Of a stretch of 64,000 bases of DNA, positions 18,297 to 26,466 are shown in pieces (positions within the stretch are counted from its first letter, which is position 1; every line of letters starts with the position of its first letter). This DNA comes from Volucribacter amazonae (GTDB lineage: Bacteria; Pseudomonadota; Gammaproteobacteria; Enterobacterales; Pasteurellaceae). The stretch spans positions 1,844,001-1,908,000 of the forward strand of contig NZ_LWID01000001.1 in the NCBI RefSeq assembly GCF_029783845.1, read 5' to 3'. Made by a program: the position numbers and the translations under genes. The notes beneath the pieces were generated by a model. It ran no database searches. It had not been told where the DNA came from and worked only from the letters and a program-made list of their open reading frames with translations.

Positions 18297-18911
18297 TAGC
18301 CATTTATGCTGTAAATCAGCATAATTTAGCTGTAACCATTGCAATCCTATAACCGCGAGAGAATTATCAATGTCGCCTGAGGCAATCGCCTGATAGGCAA
18401 GGGTACGATCAAGCACTTGCACACGAATATCTTCCTGTTCTGTGGCTAACCCATGGATACCCTTTGCTTGGTGTGCATCAACTTTTGCCACGAAAAAATG
18501 GATACGTTCTGATACACCGCCCGGACTGTCCCAAACACTAAACAAATAGTCTAAGCATTGTAATGCTATACCCGCTTCTTCTTTTGCTTCTCGCCTTGCC
18601 ACTTGTTCAGGACTTTCTCCTTGTTCTAACATACCAGCAATCATTTCCAATAACCAAGGTGAACCGCTACCATTTGGCACATAAGCCCCTATTCTCACTT
18701 GTTCAACCATAACCACTGCATCTAACTGAGGATCATAAGCGATCACTACAACAGCTTGTCCTTTGGTTAATAATTCTCGTGTAACAATATCACTTGTACC
18801 GCCATTAAATAACTTATGGCGAAATTGGATTTTTTGTAGGGTAAAAAAGCCTTGATAAACAATATCTTGTTTCACAATTTCAATATCTTGTTGGCTAAAT
18901 TGTGTTTTCAT
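18273..18911 (-). CDS. nudF: ADP-ribose pyrophosphatase NudF
   Basis: A 212-residue Nudix hydrolase that cleaves ADP-ribose to AMP and ribose-5-phosphate. The Nudix box spans about residues 93-115, with GMLEQGE, the REAKEEAG core and all catalytic glutamates. The extreme C-terminus (YSHSTLK and stop) is supplied by a 34-bp palindromic element, so the native tail was changed by its insertion; the catalytic domain is untouched. It lies between the phosphopantetheinyl transferase gene and cpdA on the same strand. Confidence 0.93.
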   Translation of the reverse strand: MKTQFSQQDIEIVKQDIVYQGFFTLQKIQFRHKLFNGGTSDIVTRELLTKGQAVVVIAYDPQLDAVVMVEQVRIGAYVPNGSGSPWLLEMIAGMLEQGESPEQVARREAKEEAGIALQCLDYLFSVWDSPGGVSERIHFFVAKVDAHQAKGIHGLATEQEDIRVQVLDRTLAYQAIASGDIDNSLAVIGLQWLQLNYADLQHKWLYSHSTLK

Positions 18912-18949
18912 CGTTACTCCTGTGTTTATTCTAATGTATTGATAAGTTA

Positions 18950-19660
18950 TTAAGGATTAACCTGATAATAAATGGGAGAATGTGAGGATTGTGGTTGTAA
19001 TTGCCCATTTTGCCATTGTAATAATAGGGCTTGCCGAATATCGCCATTGCAAAATGCGGCTAAATAAAAAGGAAATTGTTGGCTATACAATAGATTTCCC
19101 TTAGGGCAATAAGCCGAACGTAAAATCCTTTGTTGTGGCAAATGTATCACTTCGGATAAATGAGCAATGCCTGCCCCTTGTGATTTTAATATGGCTTCAC
19201 GCAAGCACCAACAACGATAAAAACCTTGTTCACTATTAGCCTGTTGAGCAAACCAAGCGAGTTCCGCAGAGGGGGCAAAATACTGCATTAAGGCAGAATA
19301 ATCACGCGGTTTTTGTACAAATTCAATGTCAATTCCTACCGCACTTTTTGCGTTTTTTTGCAGAATGACCGCCACCCAATCGGCAGAATGGCTAATATTA
19401 AAATCAAGTTGAGGATCAGCAAATTGCGGTCTGCCATTGTTGGCAAAGGTCATTTGACCAAGCAAATCGGGATCAAGTTGTAAATATTGCAACCCTTGCC
19501 ATAACAAGAAATGTGCTAACCGTCGTCCTTGGTATTTACGCCATAAGCGTAAATTATGAAGGGGAGTTGTTTGGCATAAACGTTGGTGCAATAACGAAGG
19601 CGGAATTTGTTCAAAGGGGAAAGGGTGATGAATATTAGCGTAAAGAATAATAGTGGACAT
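18950..19660 (-). CDS. 4'-phosphopantetheinyl transferase (Sfp/AcpT type)
   Basis: A 236-residue enzyme of the Sfp superfamily that moves phosphopantetheine from CoA to a carrier-protein serine. Key motifs are VGIDIEFV near residue 118 (magnesium-binding aspartate and glutamate) and CWCLREAILKSQG near residue 150, corresponding to the WxxKEAxxK signature with arginine replacing the first lysine. FNISHSADWVAV near residue 93 is also typical. No polyketide or peptide synthetase is nearby, so the target may be the fatty-acid acyl carrier protein. Confidence 0.87.
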   Translation of the reverse strand: MSTIILYANIHHPFPFEQIPPSLLHQRLCQTTPLHNLRLWRKYQGRRLAHFLLWQGLQYLQLDPDLLGQMTFANNGRPQFADPQLDFNISHSADWVAVILQKNAKSAVGIDIEFVQKPRDYSALMQYFAPSAELAWFAQQANSEQGFYRCWCLREAILKSQGAGIAHLSEVIHLPQQRILRSAYCPKGNLLYSQQFPFYLAAFCNGDIRQALLLQWQNGQLQPQSSHSPIYYQVNP

Positions 19661-19692
19661 AATAATATTGCCCCGAAACGGGGCTTATAGGA

Positions 19693-20448
19693 TTATTTTT
19701 GACTACAAACCGCAATAAAATTCAGCTTATTATCGGGGTTATTAAAGGTTTTAAACATTTTCTTAAAGGTTTCACGATTTTCTGATTTTAAGGCATTTTT
19801 AATAATCTTAAAAGTACCTAGTACCCCTTCATCGTAGATCATTCCTGCAGGGGACAGCAGGGTCATTTTCCCTGAATAGGTATCAATATTACGAAAACCA
19901 CAATCCGCAAATACCGATTTCCAACCAGCTTTGGTTAAGGGGGTGACGGTAATATTAATGGCATCACGTAATTGTGCTATCACTTCTTCCGAATTATCAG
20001 AGGTCAGCATCACATCGTGGGTTAATAAAAAACCATTGGGTTTTAGCACACGATAATATTCAGTAACCGCTTTAATTTTGGCTTGTAACGGTAACATAGT
20101 AAGCATCGCTTCATTAATAACAATATCAAAGCTGTTATCTTCAAAGGGTAATTTCATCGCATTAGCACGTTGAACATGGATTTTATCTTGCAAATTATGG
20201 CTAGCAATATTTGCCTGTGCTTTGGCAAGGGCATTTTCGTCTAAATCTACCCCTTCAATATGACAACCAAATTGCTGAGCTAATCCAATCGCAGTTGTCC
20301 CCATATTACAAGCCACTTCAAGCACTTTTTTCTCCGCACTAAAATCCCCATTGGCAATTAACCAATCAGTGGCTTTTTTACCGCCCGGGCGCAAACGGGT
20401 TTTACCTAAACGAGCAAGAAAATTATGTCCGACTTCTTCTTTTTTCAT
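19693..20448 (-). CDS. SAM-dependent class I methyltransferase, substrate unknown
   Basis: A 251-residue Rossmann-fold methyltransferase. Motif I is VLEVACNMGTTAIGLA near residue 38, with an unusual ACNMG core instead of GCGTG. The following acidic residue is in IEGVDLDENAL near residue 62, and a motif IV-like FDIVINEAMLTML is near residue 104. Similar proteins of unknown function occur in Haemophilus. A C-terminal segment (FKIIKNALKSENRETFKKMFK) is lysine-rich. It lies 32 bp upstream of the phosphopantetheinyl transferase gene, a weak hint of joint function. Confidence 0.8.
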   Translation of the reverse strand: MKKEEVGHNFLARLGKTRLRPGGKKATDWLIANGDFSAEKKVLEVACNMGTTAIGLAQQFGCHIEGVDLDENALAKAQANIASHNLQDKIHVQRANAMKLPFEDNSFDIVINEAMLTMLPLQAKIKAVTEYYRVLKPNGFLLTHDVMLTSDNSEEVIAQLRDAINITVTPLTKAGWKSVFADCGFRNIDTYSGKMTLLSPAGMIYDEGVLGTFKIIKNALKSENRETFKKMFKTFNNPDNKLNFIAVCSQK

Positions 20449-20555
20449 CTTTCTATCCTCAATAATTGATCATTCCGTTGCGATTATTACTAGCATTTGA
20501 TTATTATAAATGAAAATTATTCTAATTAAATAAACAAAAATAAGTATGAGAAAAG

Positions 20556-20586
20556 AAAAGTGCGGTTATTTTCACCGCACTTTTTT
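20556..20586 (-). terminator. Inverted uptake-signal pair acting as crp terminator
   Basis: Two copies of the uptake signal core face each other (AAGTGCGGT and ACCGCACTT) with a seven-base loop and a T run. The hairpin overlaps the crp stop codon and ends transcription on the minus strand. Confidence 0.8.
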
Positions 20587-21298
20587 ATCTTGTGCCATAT
20601 ACCACAATGGTTTTCCCATGGGCAGAAATAAGATTTTGATCTTCCAACATTTTTAAAATACGCCCAACCGTTTCTCGTGAACAACCCACAATTTGCCCAA
20701 TTTCTTGGCGTGTAATTTTAATTTGCATACCTTGTGGGTGAGTCATCGCATCGGGCATATGGGCTAAATGTAATAAAGTTTGTGCAATGCGTCCCGTTAC
20801 ATCAAGAAAAGCGAGGTTAGTAACTTGCTTAGAGGTATTTTGTAAACGGCGAGCTAATTGGGCGGTAAGGAACATGAGAATATCAGGGTTGATTTGAATT
20901 AATTGGCGAAATTTTTTATAGGAAATTTCAGCAATTTCACAAGCGGTTTTGGCTTTTACCCAAGCAGTACGTTCTTTGGTTTCGTCAAATAAACCTAACT
21001 CACCTAAAAAATCCCCTTGACTTAAATACGACAAGATCATTTCCTTGCCTTCTTCATCTTTCACTAACACCGCCACAGATCCTTTAATTAAATAATAGAG
21101 GGTTTCTGCTTTTTCGCCCGCATGAATTAAGGTGCTTTTGGCTGGATATTTGTGAATATGGCAATGGGATAGAAACCACGTCAACACAGGATCGGAGGGT
21201 TGATAAGGTTTTGGTTGTTGAGTTTGTTCTTGTTGCTCTTGCTGTTCAATCTCTTGTTGTGATTGCTGCTGTTGTGATTGTGATGCAACTCCTTGCAT
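20585..21298 (-). CDS. crp: cAMP receptor protein Crp with glutamine-rich N-terminal extension
   Basis: The global cAMP-dependent regulator, about 237 residues when started at the ATG at 21298 (GAGG five bases upstream). An in-frame TTG at 21325 is less likely. The cyclic-nucleotide domain (GELGLFDETKERTAWV; the residue after the conserved arginine is threonine where E. coli has serine) and the helix-turn-helix (TRQEIGQIVGCSRETVGRIL) are very close to E. coli Crp. The first about 37 residues are a glutamine/glutamate-rich tract (SQQQQSQQEIEQQEQQEQ), making it about 25 residues longer than the E. coli protein. cpdA lies 2.5 kb away. Confidence 0.95.
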   Translation of the reverse strand: MQGVASQSQQQQSQQEIEQQEQQEQTQQPKPYQPSDPVLTWFLSHCHIHKYPAKSTLIHAGEKAETLYYLIKGSVAVLVKDEEGKEMILSYLSQGDFLGELGLFDETKERTAWVKAKTACEIAEISYKKFRQLIQINPDILMFLTAQLARRLQNTSKQVTNLAFLDVTGRIAQTLLHLAHMPDAMTHPQGMQIKITRQEIGQIVGCSRETVGRILKMLEDQNLISAHGKTIVVYGTR

Positions 21299-21331
21299 AA
21301 ATACCTCGCCCAAAAAATGTCCCAATTTAAA

Positions 21332-21550
21332 TTAACCTAAAAATGCCGACTTATCTTTAATATCAAGGCTTTGATGTAATTCTGACCAAACAATAATTGC
21401 ATCGCCCTGCTTGATTTTTGCTAATAATGTCGCCCTTTTTGTTGCTAGCGGTAATTCTTCCATTCCATAATCGGTTCCCTCACGCAAAATAAAACTTTCC
21501 ACAATATTAATTAAGGTTTGTTCCTCTAATTCTTGCCAAGGAATAATCAT
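21332..21550 (-). CDS. yheU: YheU family (UPF0270) protein
   Basis: A 72-residue conserved protein of unknown function. It begins MIIPWQELEEQTL and contains ESFILREGTDYG and VWSELHQSLDI, all highly conserved in this small family. In enteric bacteria yheU also sits close to crp. It lies between slmA and crp on the same strand. No function can be assigned. Confidence 0.88.
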   Translation of the reverse strand: MIIPWQELEEQTLINIVESFILREGTDYGMEELPLATKRATLLAKIKQGDAIIVWSELHQSLDIKDKSAFLG

Positions 21551-21570
21551 TATGTTTCCTTATTCTACAA

Positions 21571-22179
21571 CTATGCAAATAATGATTCAATAAAACGCCA
21601 TTGTTGCTCAAAACTTTGGTTTGAATTATAACGAAAATTTGAGCGTACATAACGCATAAATTGCCCTTCACAAACTGTAACTAAATGTGAGGCAATGATA
21701 CGTTCATCAACCAAAAAAGCTCTGCCCTCACGCAATTTACGCATTTGCAAAATATTGGTAAATTGAAATTCTAACCGATCAAAAAATTGTGCCACTCGTA
21801 ACTGCAATGCGGTTTCTTCAAACATTAACGCATGCCCTGTTAAAATGCGAGTTACCCCGGGGTTTTTGCGGGCAAAATCCAACACCATTTGCATAATATC
21901 TTTAACTCGCTCCATAGTATTGGTTTGCATTTTCATAGACTGGTTAATCCTACTTAATAGGTTTATTTCAATGGAGTCAATTAAGGCTTCAAACATCTTG
22001 GTTTTACTTGGAAAATAACGATACAACGCCGCCTCAGAAACCCCCACTTCTGCGGCTAAACGAGCTGTAGTAATACGTTCCATACCCCGTTCTGAATGTA
22101 ATAAATGGGTCAAGACGGTTAGCACTTGCTGCTGACGTTCTTTTTTGGTTCTTTTTATAATTTGTGTTTGTTCTGCCAT
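21571..22179 (-). CDS. slmA: Nucleoid occlusion factor SlmA
   Basis: A 202-residue TetR-fold DNA-binding protein that stops FtsZ assembly over the nucleoid. The helix-turn-helix is TTARLAAEVGVSEAALYRYFPSK-like around residues 37-60, and the C-terminal dimer/FtsZ-binding helices follow. It starts exactly at the end of dut (position 22179), as in the conserved dut-slmA pair, showing tight coupling. Confidence 0.95.
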   Translation of the reverse strand: MAEQTQIIKRTKKERQQQVLTVLTHLLHSERGMERITTARLAAEVGVSEAALYRYFPSKTKMFEALIDSIEINLLSRINQSMKMQTNTMERVKDIMQMVLDFARKNPGVTRILTGHALMFEETALQLRVAQFFDRLEFQFTNILQMRKLREGRAFLVDERIIASHLVTVCEGQFMRYVRSNFRYNSNQSFEQQWRFIESLFA

Positions 22180-22634
22180 TATTGTGTTCCAGAATGTCCA
22201 AAGCCCCCTTCGCCTCGCTCGGTTTGGCTAAATTCATCAACAATATTAAACTCAGCTTGTACAACAGGCACAAACACAAGCTGAGCAATACGATCGCCAA
22301 TGTTAATAGTAAAAGGTTCATCACTACGATTCCATAGCGAAACCATCAAAGGCCCTTGATAATCAGAATCAATTAACCCTACTAAATTACCTAACACGAT
22401 ACCATGTTTATGCCCTAAGCCTGAACGAGGTAAAATAACAGCGGCTAAATGTGGATCAGCAATATAAATGGATAAGCCCGTAGGAATTAATACGGTTTGT
22501 CCTGCTTGCACTGTCAAATCTTGCTCAAGACAGGCACGCAAATCTAATCCTGCTGAACCAGAAGTGGCATAGGTTGGTAAAGGAAATTCATTACCCAAAC
22601 GGCGATCTAAAATTTTCACATCAATTTTTTGCAT
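22179..22634 (-). CDS. dut: dUTP diphosphatase
   Basis: A 151-residue trimeric dUTPase that turns dUTP into dUMP and keeps uracil out of DNA. Conserved motifs are GSAGLDLRAC, PRSGLGHKHG, GLIDSDYQGP, DRIAQLVFVP and the C-terminal GEGGFGHSG that closes the active site. It starts 3 bp after coaBC and shares one base with the next gene, slmA. Confidence 0.97.
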   Translation of the reverse strand: MQKIDVKILDRRLGNEFPLPTYATSGSAGLDLRACLEQDLTVQAGQTVLIPTGLSIYIADPHLAAVILPRSGLGHKHGIVLGNLVGLIDSDYQGPLMVSLWNRSDEPFTINIGDRIAQLVFVPVVQAEFNIVDEFSQTERGEGGFGHSGTQ

Positions 22635-22637
22635 AAT

Positions 22638-23861
22638 TTACTCTTTTATTTGCGATTGTTGATATTGTTGCAAAATTTCATTTACTAGTTGTTTTGCTAA
22701 GATATTCTTATGATTTAAGGCAAGCTGTTTATTACCTGTATGCCAAAATAGATGCAAGGCGTTTTGCTCCGCATTAAAACCTTGTCCTTGTGCAGATACA
22801 TCATTAGCACAAATCATATCCAGTTTTTTACCTTGTAATTTGCTTTGTGCATATTCTGCCACTTGTTGGGTTTCCGCCGCAAAGCCTACGGTAAAAGGAC
22901 GATGCTGAGAAAGATTAGCAACATCAGCAATAATATCTGGATTTTTAACTAATTTTAGTATCATTTCATTGCTATCATCAGATTTTTTAATTTTCTGATT
23001 TGCCACTTGCTCAACCCGATAATCCGCTACGGCAGCACAACCAATAAAAATTTGATTTTGGCAAGCCAAGGTTAAACTCTGTTGCCACATTTGTTGAGCA
23101 GATTCCACGTCAATACGATGCACATTGCGAGGTGTTGGTAATGTTGTCGGACCTGCAATAAGGCTTACTTTTGCCCCCCGTTCAGCAAAGGCTTGCGCAA
23201 TGGCAAACCCCATTTTGCCAGAACTATGATTACTAATATAACGCACAGGGTCAATCGCCTCTCGGGTTGGGCCAGCAGTAATCACAACGCCTAATCCGAC
23301 TAAATCTTGTTTTTGTAATAATCGTTGTTGTAACGCAGAAAAAATTTCCTCAGGTTCGGACATACGTCCTGCCCCAATATCCCCACAGGCTTGTTCTCCT
23401 GTGGCTGGGCCTATTAGCTGTATTCCTCGTGCGGATAATTGGGTTAAATTGGCTTGGGTAATCGTTTGAGCAAACATTTGCTGGTTCATTGCAGGCGCAA
23501 GTAAAATCGGAGCGGCGGTGGCTAAACAAAGGGTAGATAATAAATCATTCGCCATACCTACCGTTAAACGAGCAATAAAATCCGCACTGGCAGGAGCAAT
23601 AACTACACAATCCGCCCATTTGGCTAACTCAATATGCCCCATGGCTAATTCTGCCTGCGGATCAAGTAAACTGGTTGAAACCGCATTGCCTGAAATGGCT
23701 TGCAAGGTAAGGGGCGTAACAAATGCTTCTGCCGCAGGAGTTAATACTACCCTTACTTCGGCTTGTGCTTTACGTAATAAACGGATTAACTCAATACTTT
23801 TATAAGCCGCTATTCCGCCTGTAATCCCCACAACAATTCGTTTTTTTTGTTTATCTGCCAT
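22638..23861 (-). CDS. coaBC: Bifunctional phosphopantothenoylcysteine decarboxylase / synthetase CoaBC
   Basis: A 407-residue fusion enzyme catalysing two steps of coenzyme A synthesis. The N-terminal flavin-dependent decarboxylase domain shows GGIAAYKSIELIRLL, SADFIARLTVGMANDLLS and PAMNQQMF. The C-terminal CTP-dependent synthetase domain shows ITAGPTREAIDPVRYISNHS and GFAAET. It heads the coaBC-dut-slmA run, the usual order in gamma-proteobacteria. An uptake signal lies just upstream. Confidence 0.97.
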   Translation of the reverse strand: MADKQKKRIVVGITGGIAAYKSIELIRLLRKAQAEVRVVLTPAAEAFVTPLTLQAISGNAVSTSLLDPQAELAMGHIELAKWADCVVIAPASADFIARLTVGMANDLLSTLCLATAAPILLAPAMNQQMFAQTITQANLTQLSARGIQLIGPATGEQACGDIGAGRMSEPEEIFSALQQRLLQKQDLVGLGVVITAGPTREAIDPVRYISNHSSGKMGFAIAQAFAERGAKVSLIAGPTTLPTPRNVHRIDVESAQQMWQQSLTLACQNQIFIGCAAVADYRVEQVANQKIKKSDDSNEMILKLVKNPDIIADVANLSQHRPFTVGFAAETQQVAEYAQSKLQGKKLDMICANDVSAQGQGFNAEQNALHLFWHTGNKQLALNHKNILAKQLVNEILQQYQQSQIKE

Positions 23862-23924
23862 TATGCTTTATATCCTTAAAAAGTGCGGTTATTTTACTGG
23901 AAATTTTTGTTTTTCTCAAAATAA

Positions 23925-23968
23925 TATCATCGTTTCAAATTAAAATAAGGCAAGGTGGGACGACTATA
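23925..23968. repeat. Degenerate Correia-like palindromic element (copy 3)
   Basis: TATCATCGTTTCAAATTAAA at the left and GGGACGACTATA at the right match the two ends of the family, with AAGGCAAGG in between; the middle is shortened. It lies in the 306-bp gap between the divergent coaBC and lptC. Further degenerate ends may lie at about 24010-24056. Nothing else is recognised in this gap apart from one uptake signal. Confidence 0.6.
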
Positions 23969-24167
23969 AAAGGAATTATCCGAGGGAAAATGGATAAATA
24001 AATGTTAACTATAATCGTTTTATCTTGAAATCTTTCAAAGTGCAACAACGATATATAAATGGGACTGAAAAATATCAATCGTAAAATATATGAATAAGCA
24101 TACAATTTACTAGAAACGTGATATGATTACCCCTTTATATTGGGTGAATTATCTTGAGCAAAAATTT

Positions 24168-24746
24168 ATGAATATTCGTTGGAATATTGTGCTATCTATC
24201 ATTGCATTATTATTGTTAGCTTGGTTTTATTCATTAAATCAAAGTGATGAGAATTTGCATAACCTTATCAAATCCGAAGAAAGCCCAGAATATACAGGGT
24301 TAAATATGGAAACTGTGCTTTATTCGCCCACCAACGGTCAACGTCAATATGTGGCAAAATCAAGCAAAGTTGCCTATTTTGAAACCGATGGTCGCACTGA
24401 GTTTGAACAACCGATCGTTTATTTATATGGGACGGAGAGCAATCAACCACAACAACAGAGCTGGACATTGCGTGCTGATCTTGCCACCTTAAGCAAAGAA
24501 AACTTATTATATTTAACGGGCAATGTGGTGGTGCAAAGTTTATTACCGGATTCACGTTTGCAACGGATTGAAACCCAAAGTGCGGTGGTAAATTTGACAA
24601 ATCATGATATTTCTTCGGATAGCACAGTGAAAATCAATGGACAAAATTTTGTGACCACAGGACAAAAACTCACTGGAAATTTACAACAACAAATTGCAAC
24701 CTTACAAGAACAGGTAAAAACACATTATGAAATTAACAATCAATAA
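24168..24746 (+). CDS. lptC: Lipopolysaccharide export protein LptC
   Basis: About 192 residues, starting at the ATG at 24168; the upstream in-frame ATG at 24123 would add 15 residues ahead of the natural MNIRWNIVL start. One membrane helix (residues about 5-22) anchors a periplasmic OstA-type domain that receives lipopolysaccharide from LptBFG and passes it to LptA. The end overlaps lptA by 20 bp, which fits the conserved lptC-lptA-lptB operon. Confidence 0.9.
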   Translation: MNIRWNIVLSIIALLLLAWFYSLNQSDENLHNLIKSEESPEYTGLNMETVLYSPTNGQRQYVAKSSKVAYFETDGRTEFEQPIVYLYGTESNQPQQQSWTLRADLATLSKENLLYLTGNVVVQSLLPDSRLQRIETQSAVVNLTNHDISSDSTVKINGQNFVTTGQKLTGNLQQQIATLQEQVKTHYEINNQ

Positions 24747-25245
24747 TTTTGCCTCTAAAACCTTATTAACGGCAAGTTTATTGCTCGCCTCGCTTAGTGC
24801 TTGGGCATTAAAAGATGATACGAATCAACCTATTAACATTGTGTCCGATAATCAATCTTTAGATTTAGAACATAATGTGGTTACCTTTACCGATAATGTG
24901 GTAATTACTCAAGGTTCAATCGTTATCAAAGCGCAAAAAGTGGTAATTACTCGTCCACAGGACTCAAAACAACAGGAAACCATTGATGCAACGGGTAATC
25001 CTGTTACTTTTCATCAGACCATGGACGATGGAAAACCTGTTGATGGCAAGGCTCAAAAAGTACATTACGATTTAGCAAAAGAATTTTTGACCTTAACGGG
25101 AAATGCGGAATTAAAACAACTGGATAGTAAAATCAACGGTAATGTGATTACGTATGATGTGAAGAAACAGCAATTAAATGCCGTTGGTTCGCCAAATTCT
25201 CGCGTAAGAACGGTACTTTTACCCGCTCAATTAAAAAATAAATAG
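24727..25245 (+). CDS. lptA: Lipopolysaccharide export protein LptA
   Basis: A 172-residue periplasmic bridge protein. A signal peptide ends near SLSAWA (about residue 27), followed by the OstA beta-jellyroll fold (PINIVSDNQSLDLEHNVVTFTDNV, written here as its defining repeat). It is adjacent to lptB without a gap. The family forms the filament that carries lipopolysaccharide across the periplasm. Confidence 0.93.
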   Translation: MKLTINNFASKTLLTASLLLASLSAWALKDDTNQPINIVSDNQSLDLEHNVVTFTDNVVITQGSIVIKAQKVVITRPQDSKQQETIDATGNPVTFHQTMDDGKPVDGKAQKVHYDLAKEFLTLTGNAELKQLDSKINGNVITYDVKKQQLNAVGSPNSRVRTVLLPAQLKNK

Positions 25246-25980
25246 GTGATGATGATGCCAGTGTTATATGCCGAACATTTAGCCAAAAGCTATAAAAGTC
25301 GTCAGGTGGTTGAAGATGTGAGCTTACAAGTCAATTCAGGGGAAATTGTGGGCTTACTTGGGCCTAATGGCGCAGGAAAAACCACCACCTTTTATATGGT
25401 CGTAGGTTTAGTACGCCACGATCAAGGTAAAATTCGGATTGACGATGAAGATATTAGCCTATTGCCTATGCACAAACGTGCGCAACGTGGCGTAGGTTAT
25501 TTACCACAGGAAGCCTCTATTTTTCGCCGTTTAAGTGTCTATGATAATTTAATGGCAGTGTTGCAAATCCGTAAAGATCTGAATGGACAGCAACGGCGTG
25601 AGCGTGCCGATGAATTAATCGAGGAATTTAATATTGGGCATATTCGTGATAGCTTAGGGCAAGCTCTTTCTGGTGGTGAACGCCGTCGTGTAGAAATCGC
25701 AAGAGCCTTAGCAGCTAATCCAAAGTTTATTTTACTTGATGAACCCTTTGCTGGGGTCGATCCCATTTCGGTAATTGATATTAAAAAAATTATTGTGGAT
25801 TTACGTGATCGTGGTTTAGGGGTGTTAATTACCGATCATAATGTGCGTGAAACGCTAGATGTGTGCGAACGAGCTTATATCGTGAGTGCGGGGCATATGA
25901 TTGCCAATGGTACACCTGATGAAATTTTGAATAATGAACAGGTTAAACGGGTTTATCTTGGCGAGCAATTTAAGCTGTAA
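25246..25980 (+). CDS. lptB: Lipopolysaccharide export ABC ATPase LptB
   Basis: A 244-residue ATP-binding protein that powers lipopolysaccharide extraction. Walker A is GPNGAGKTTT near residue 39, the Q-loop is in YLPQEASIF, the ABC signature is LSGGERRRVEIARAL, Walker B is FILLDEPFAGVD and the switch histidine is in ITDHNVRETL. The frame opens with GTG at 25246 followed by three ATGs. The ATG at 25255 has the best-placed AGGTG and may be the true start. It follows lptA directly. Confidence 0.96.
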   Translation: MMMMPVLYAEHLAKSYKSRQVVEDVSLQVNSGEIVGLLGPNGAGKTTTFYMVVGLVRHDQGKIRIDDEDISLLPMHKRAQRGVGYLPQEASIFRRLSVYDNLMAVLQIRKDLNGQQRRERADELIEEFNIGHIRDSLGQALSGGERRRVEIARALAANPKFILLDEPFAGVDPISVIDIKKIIVDLRDRGLGVLITDHNVRETLDVCERAYIVSAGHMIANGTPDEILNNEQVKRVYLGEQFKL

Positions 25981-25985
25981 TTTTT

Positions 25986-26450
25986 ATGAAATTTACTGAA
26001 TTATTGACCCCAGATAATATTCGGCAAGGGGTATTATGCTCTAGCAAAAAACGCTTATTAGAATTAGTGGCTGAAATCCTTGCTCAACAAGGTAACCTTG
26101 ATCCACATGTATGTTTTGATAAATTGTTTAATCGAGAAAAAGTGGGTTGCACTTGTCTTGGCAATGGCGTTGCTATTCCCCACGCCAAATTACCCTCAGG
26201 GGAAAAGCCCTTAGCGGTTTTTATTCAATTAGAAAACCCGATTGAATTTAATGCCGCAGATCGGCGTGAGGTTGATTTATTTTTTGCCATTATGTTGCCA
26301 GAGCAACAATGTCAAACTTGTTTACCTATGTTACAAGCATTAGCACAAAAATTAACCGACAAATCCTTATGTAAACAGTTACGCAATGCAAAAAGTGCGG
26401 TAGAAATTTGGCAAATTTTTGAAATGGTGGACTTACAATCAGACACATAA
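25986..26450 (+). CDS. ptsN: PTS IIA-Ntr protein PtsN
   Basis: A 154-residue EIIA domain of the nitrogen phosphotransferase branch. The phosphorylated histidine is in GVAIPHAKL near residue 66. It lies between lptB and rapZ. In E. coli rpoN and hpf stand between lptB and ptsN; both are absent here, leaving only a 5-bp gap. Role is regulatory, probably acting on potassium and cell-envelope functions. Confidence 0.93.
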   Translation: MKFTELLTPDNIRQGVLCSSKKRLLELVAEILAQQGNLDPHVCFDKLFNREKVGCTCLGNGVAIPHAKLPSGEKPLAVFIQLENPIEFNAADRREVDLFFAIMLPEQQCQTCLPMLQALAQKLTDKSLCKQLRNAKSAVEIWQIFEMVDLQSDT

Positions 26451-26466
26451 ATGAGGATAAGAAGTA

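Noticed and set aside
18950..20448. A natural-product gene cluster around the phosphopantetheinyl transferase and methyltransferase
   Set aside because: There are no carrier-protein, synthetase, ketosynthase or export genes nearby; neighbours are housekeeping.
24010..24056. A fourteenth palindromic element
   Set aside because: TATAATCGTTTTAT and a distant AACGATATA resemble the ends, but the interior does not match and the similarity is within what AT-rich DNA gives by chance.
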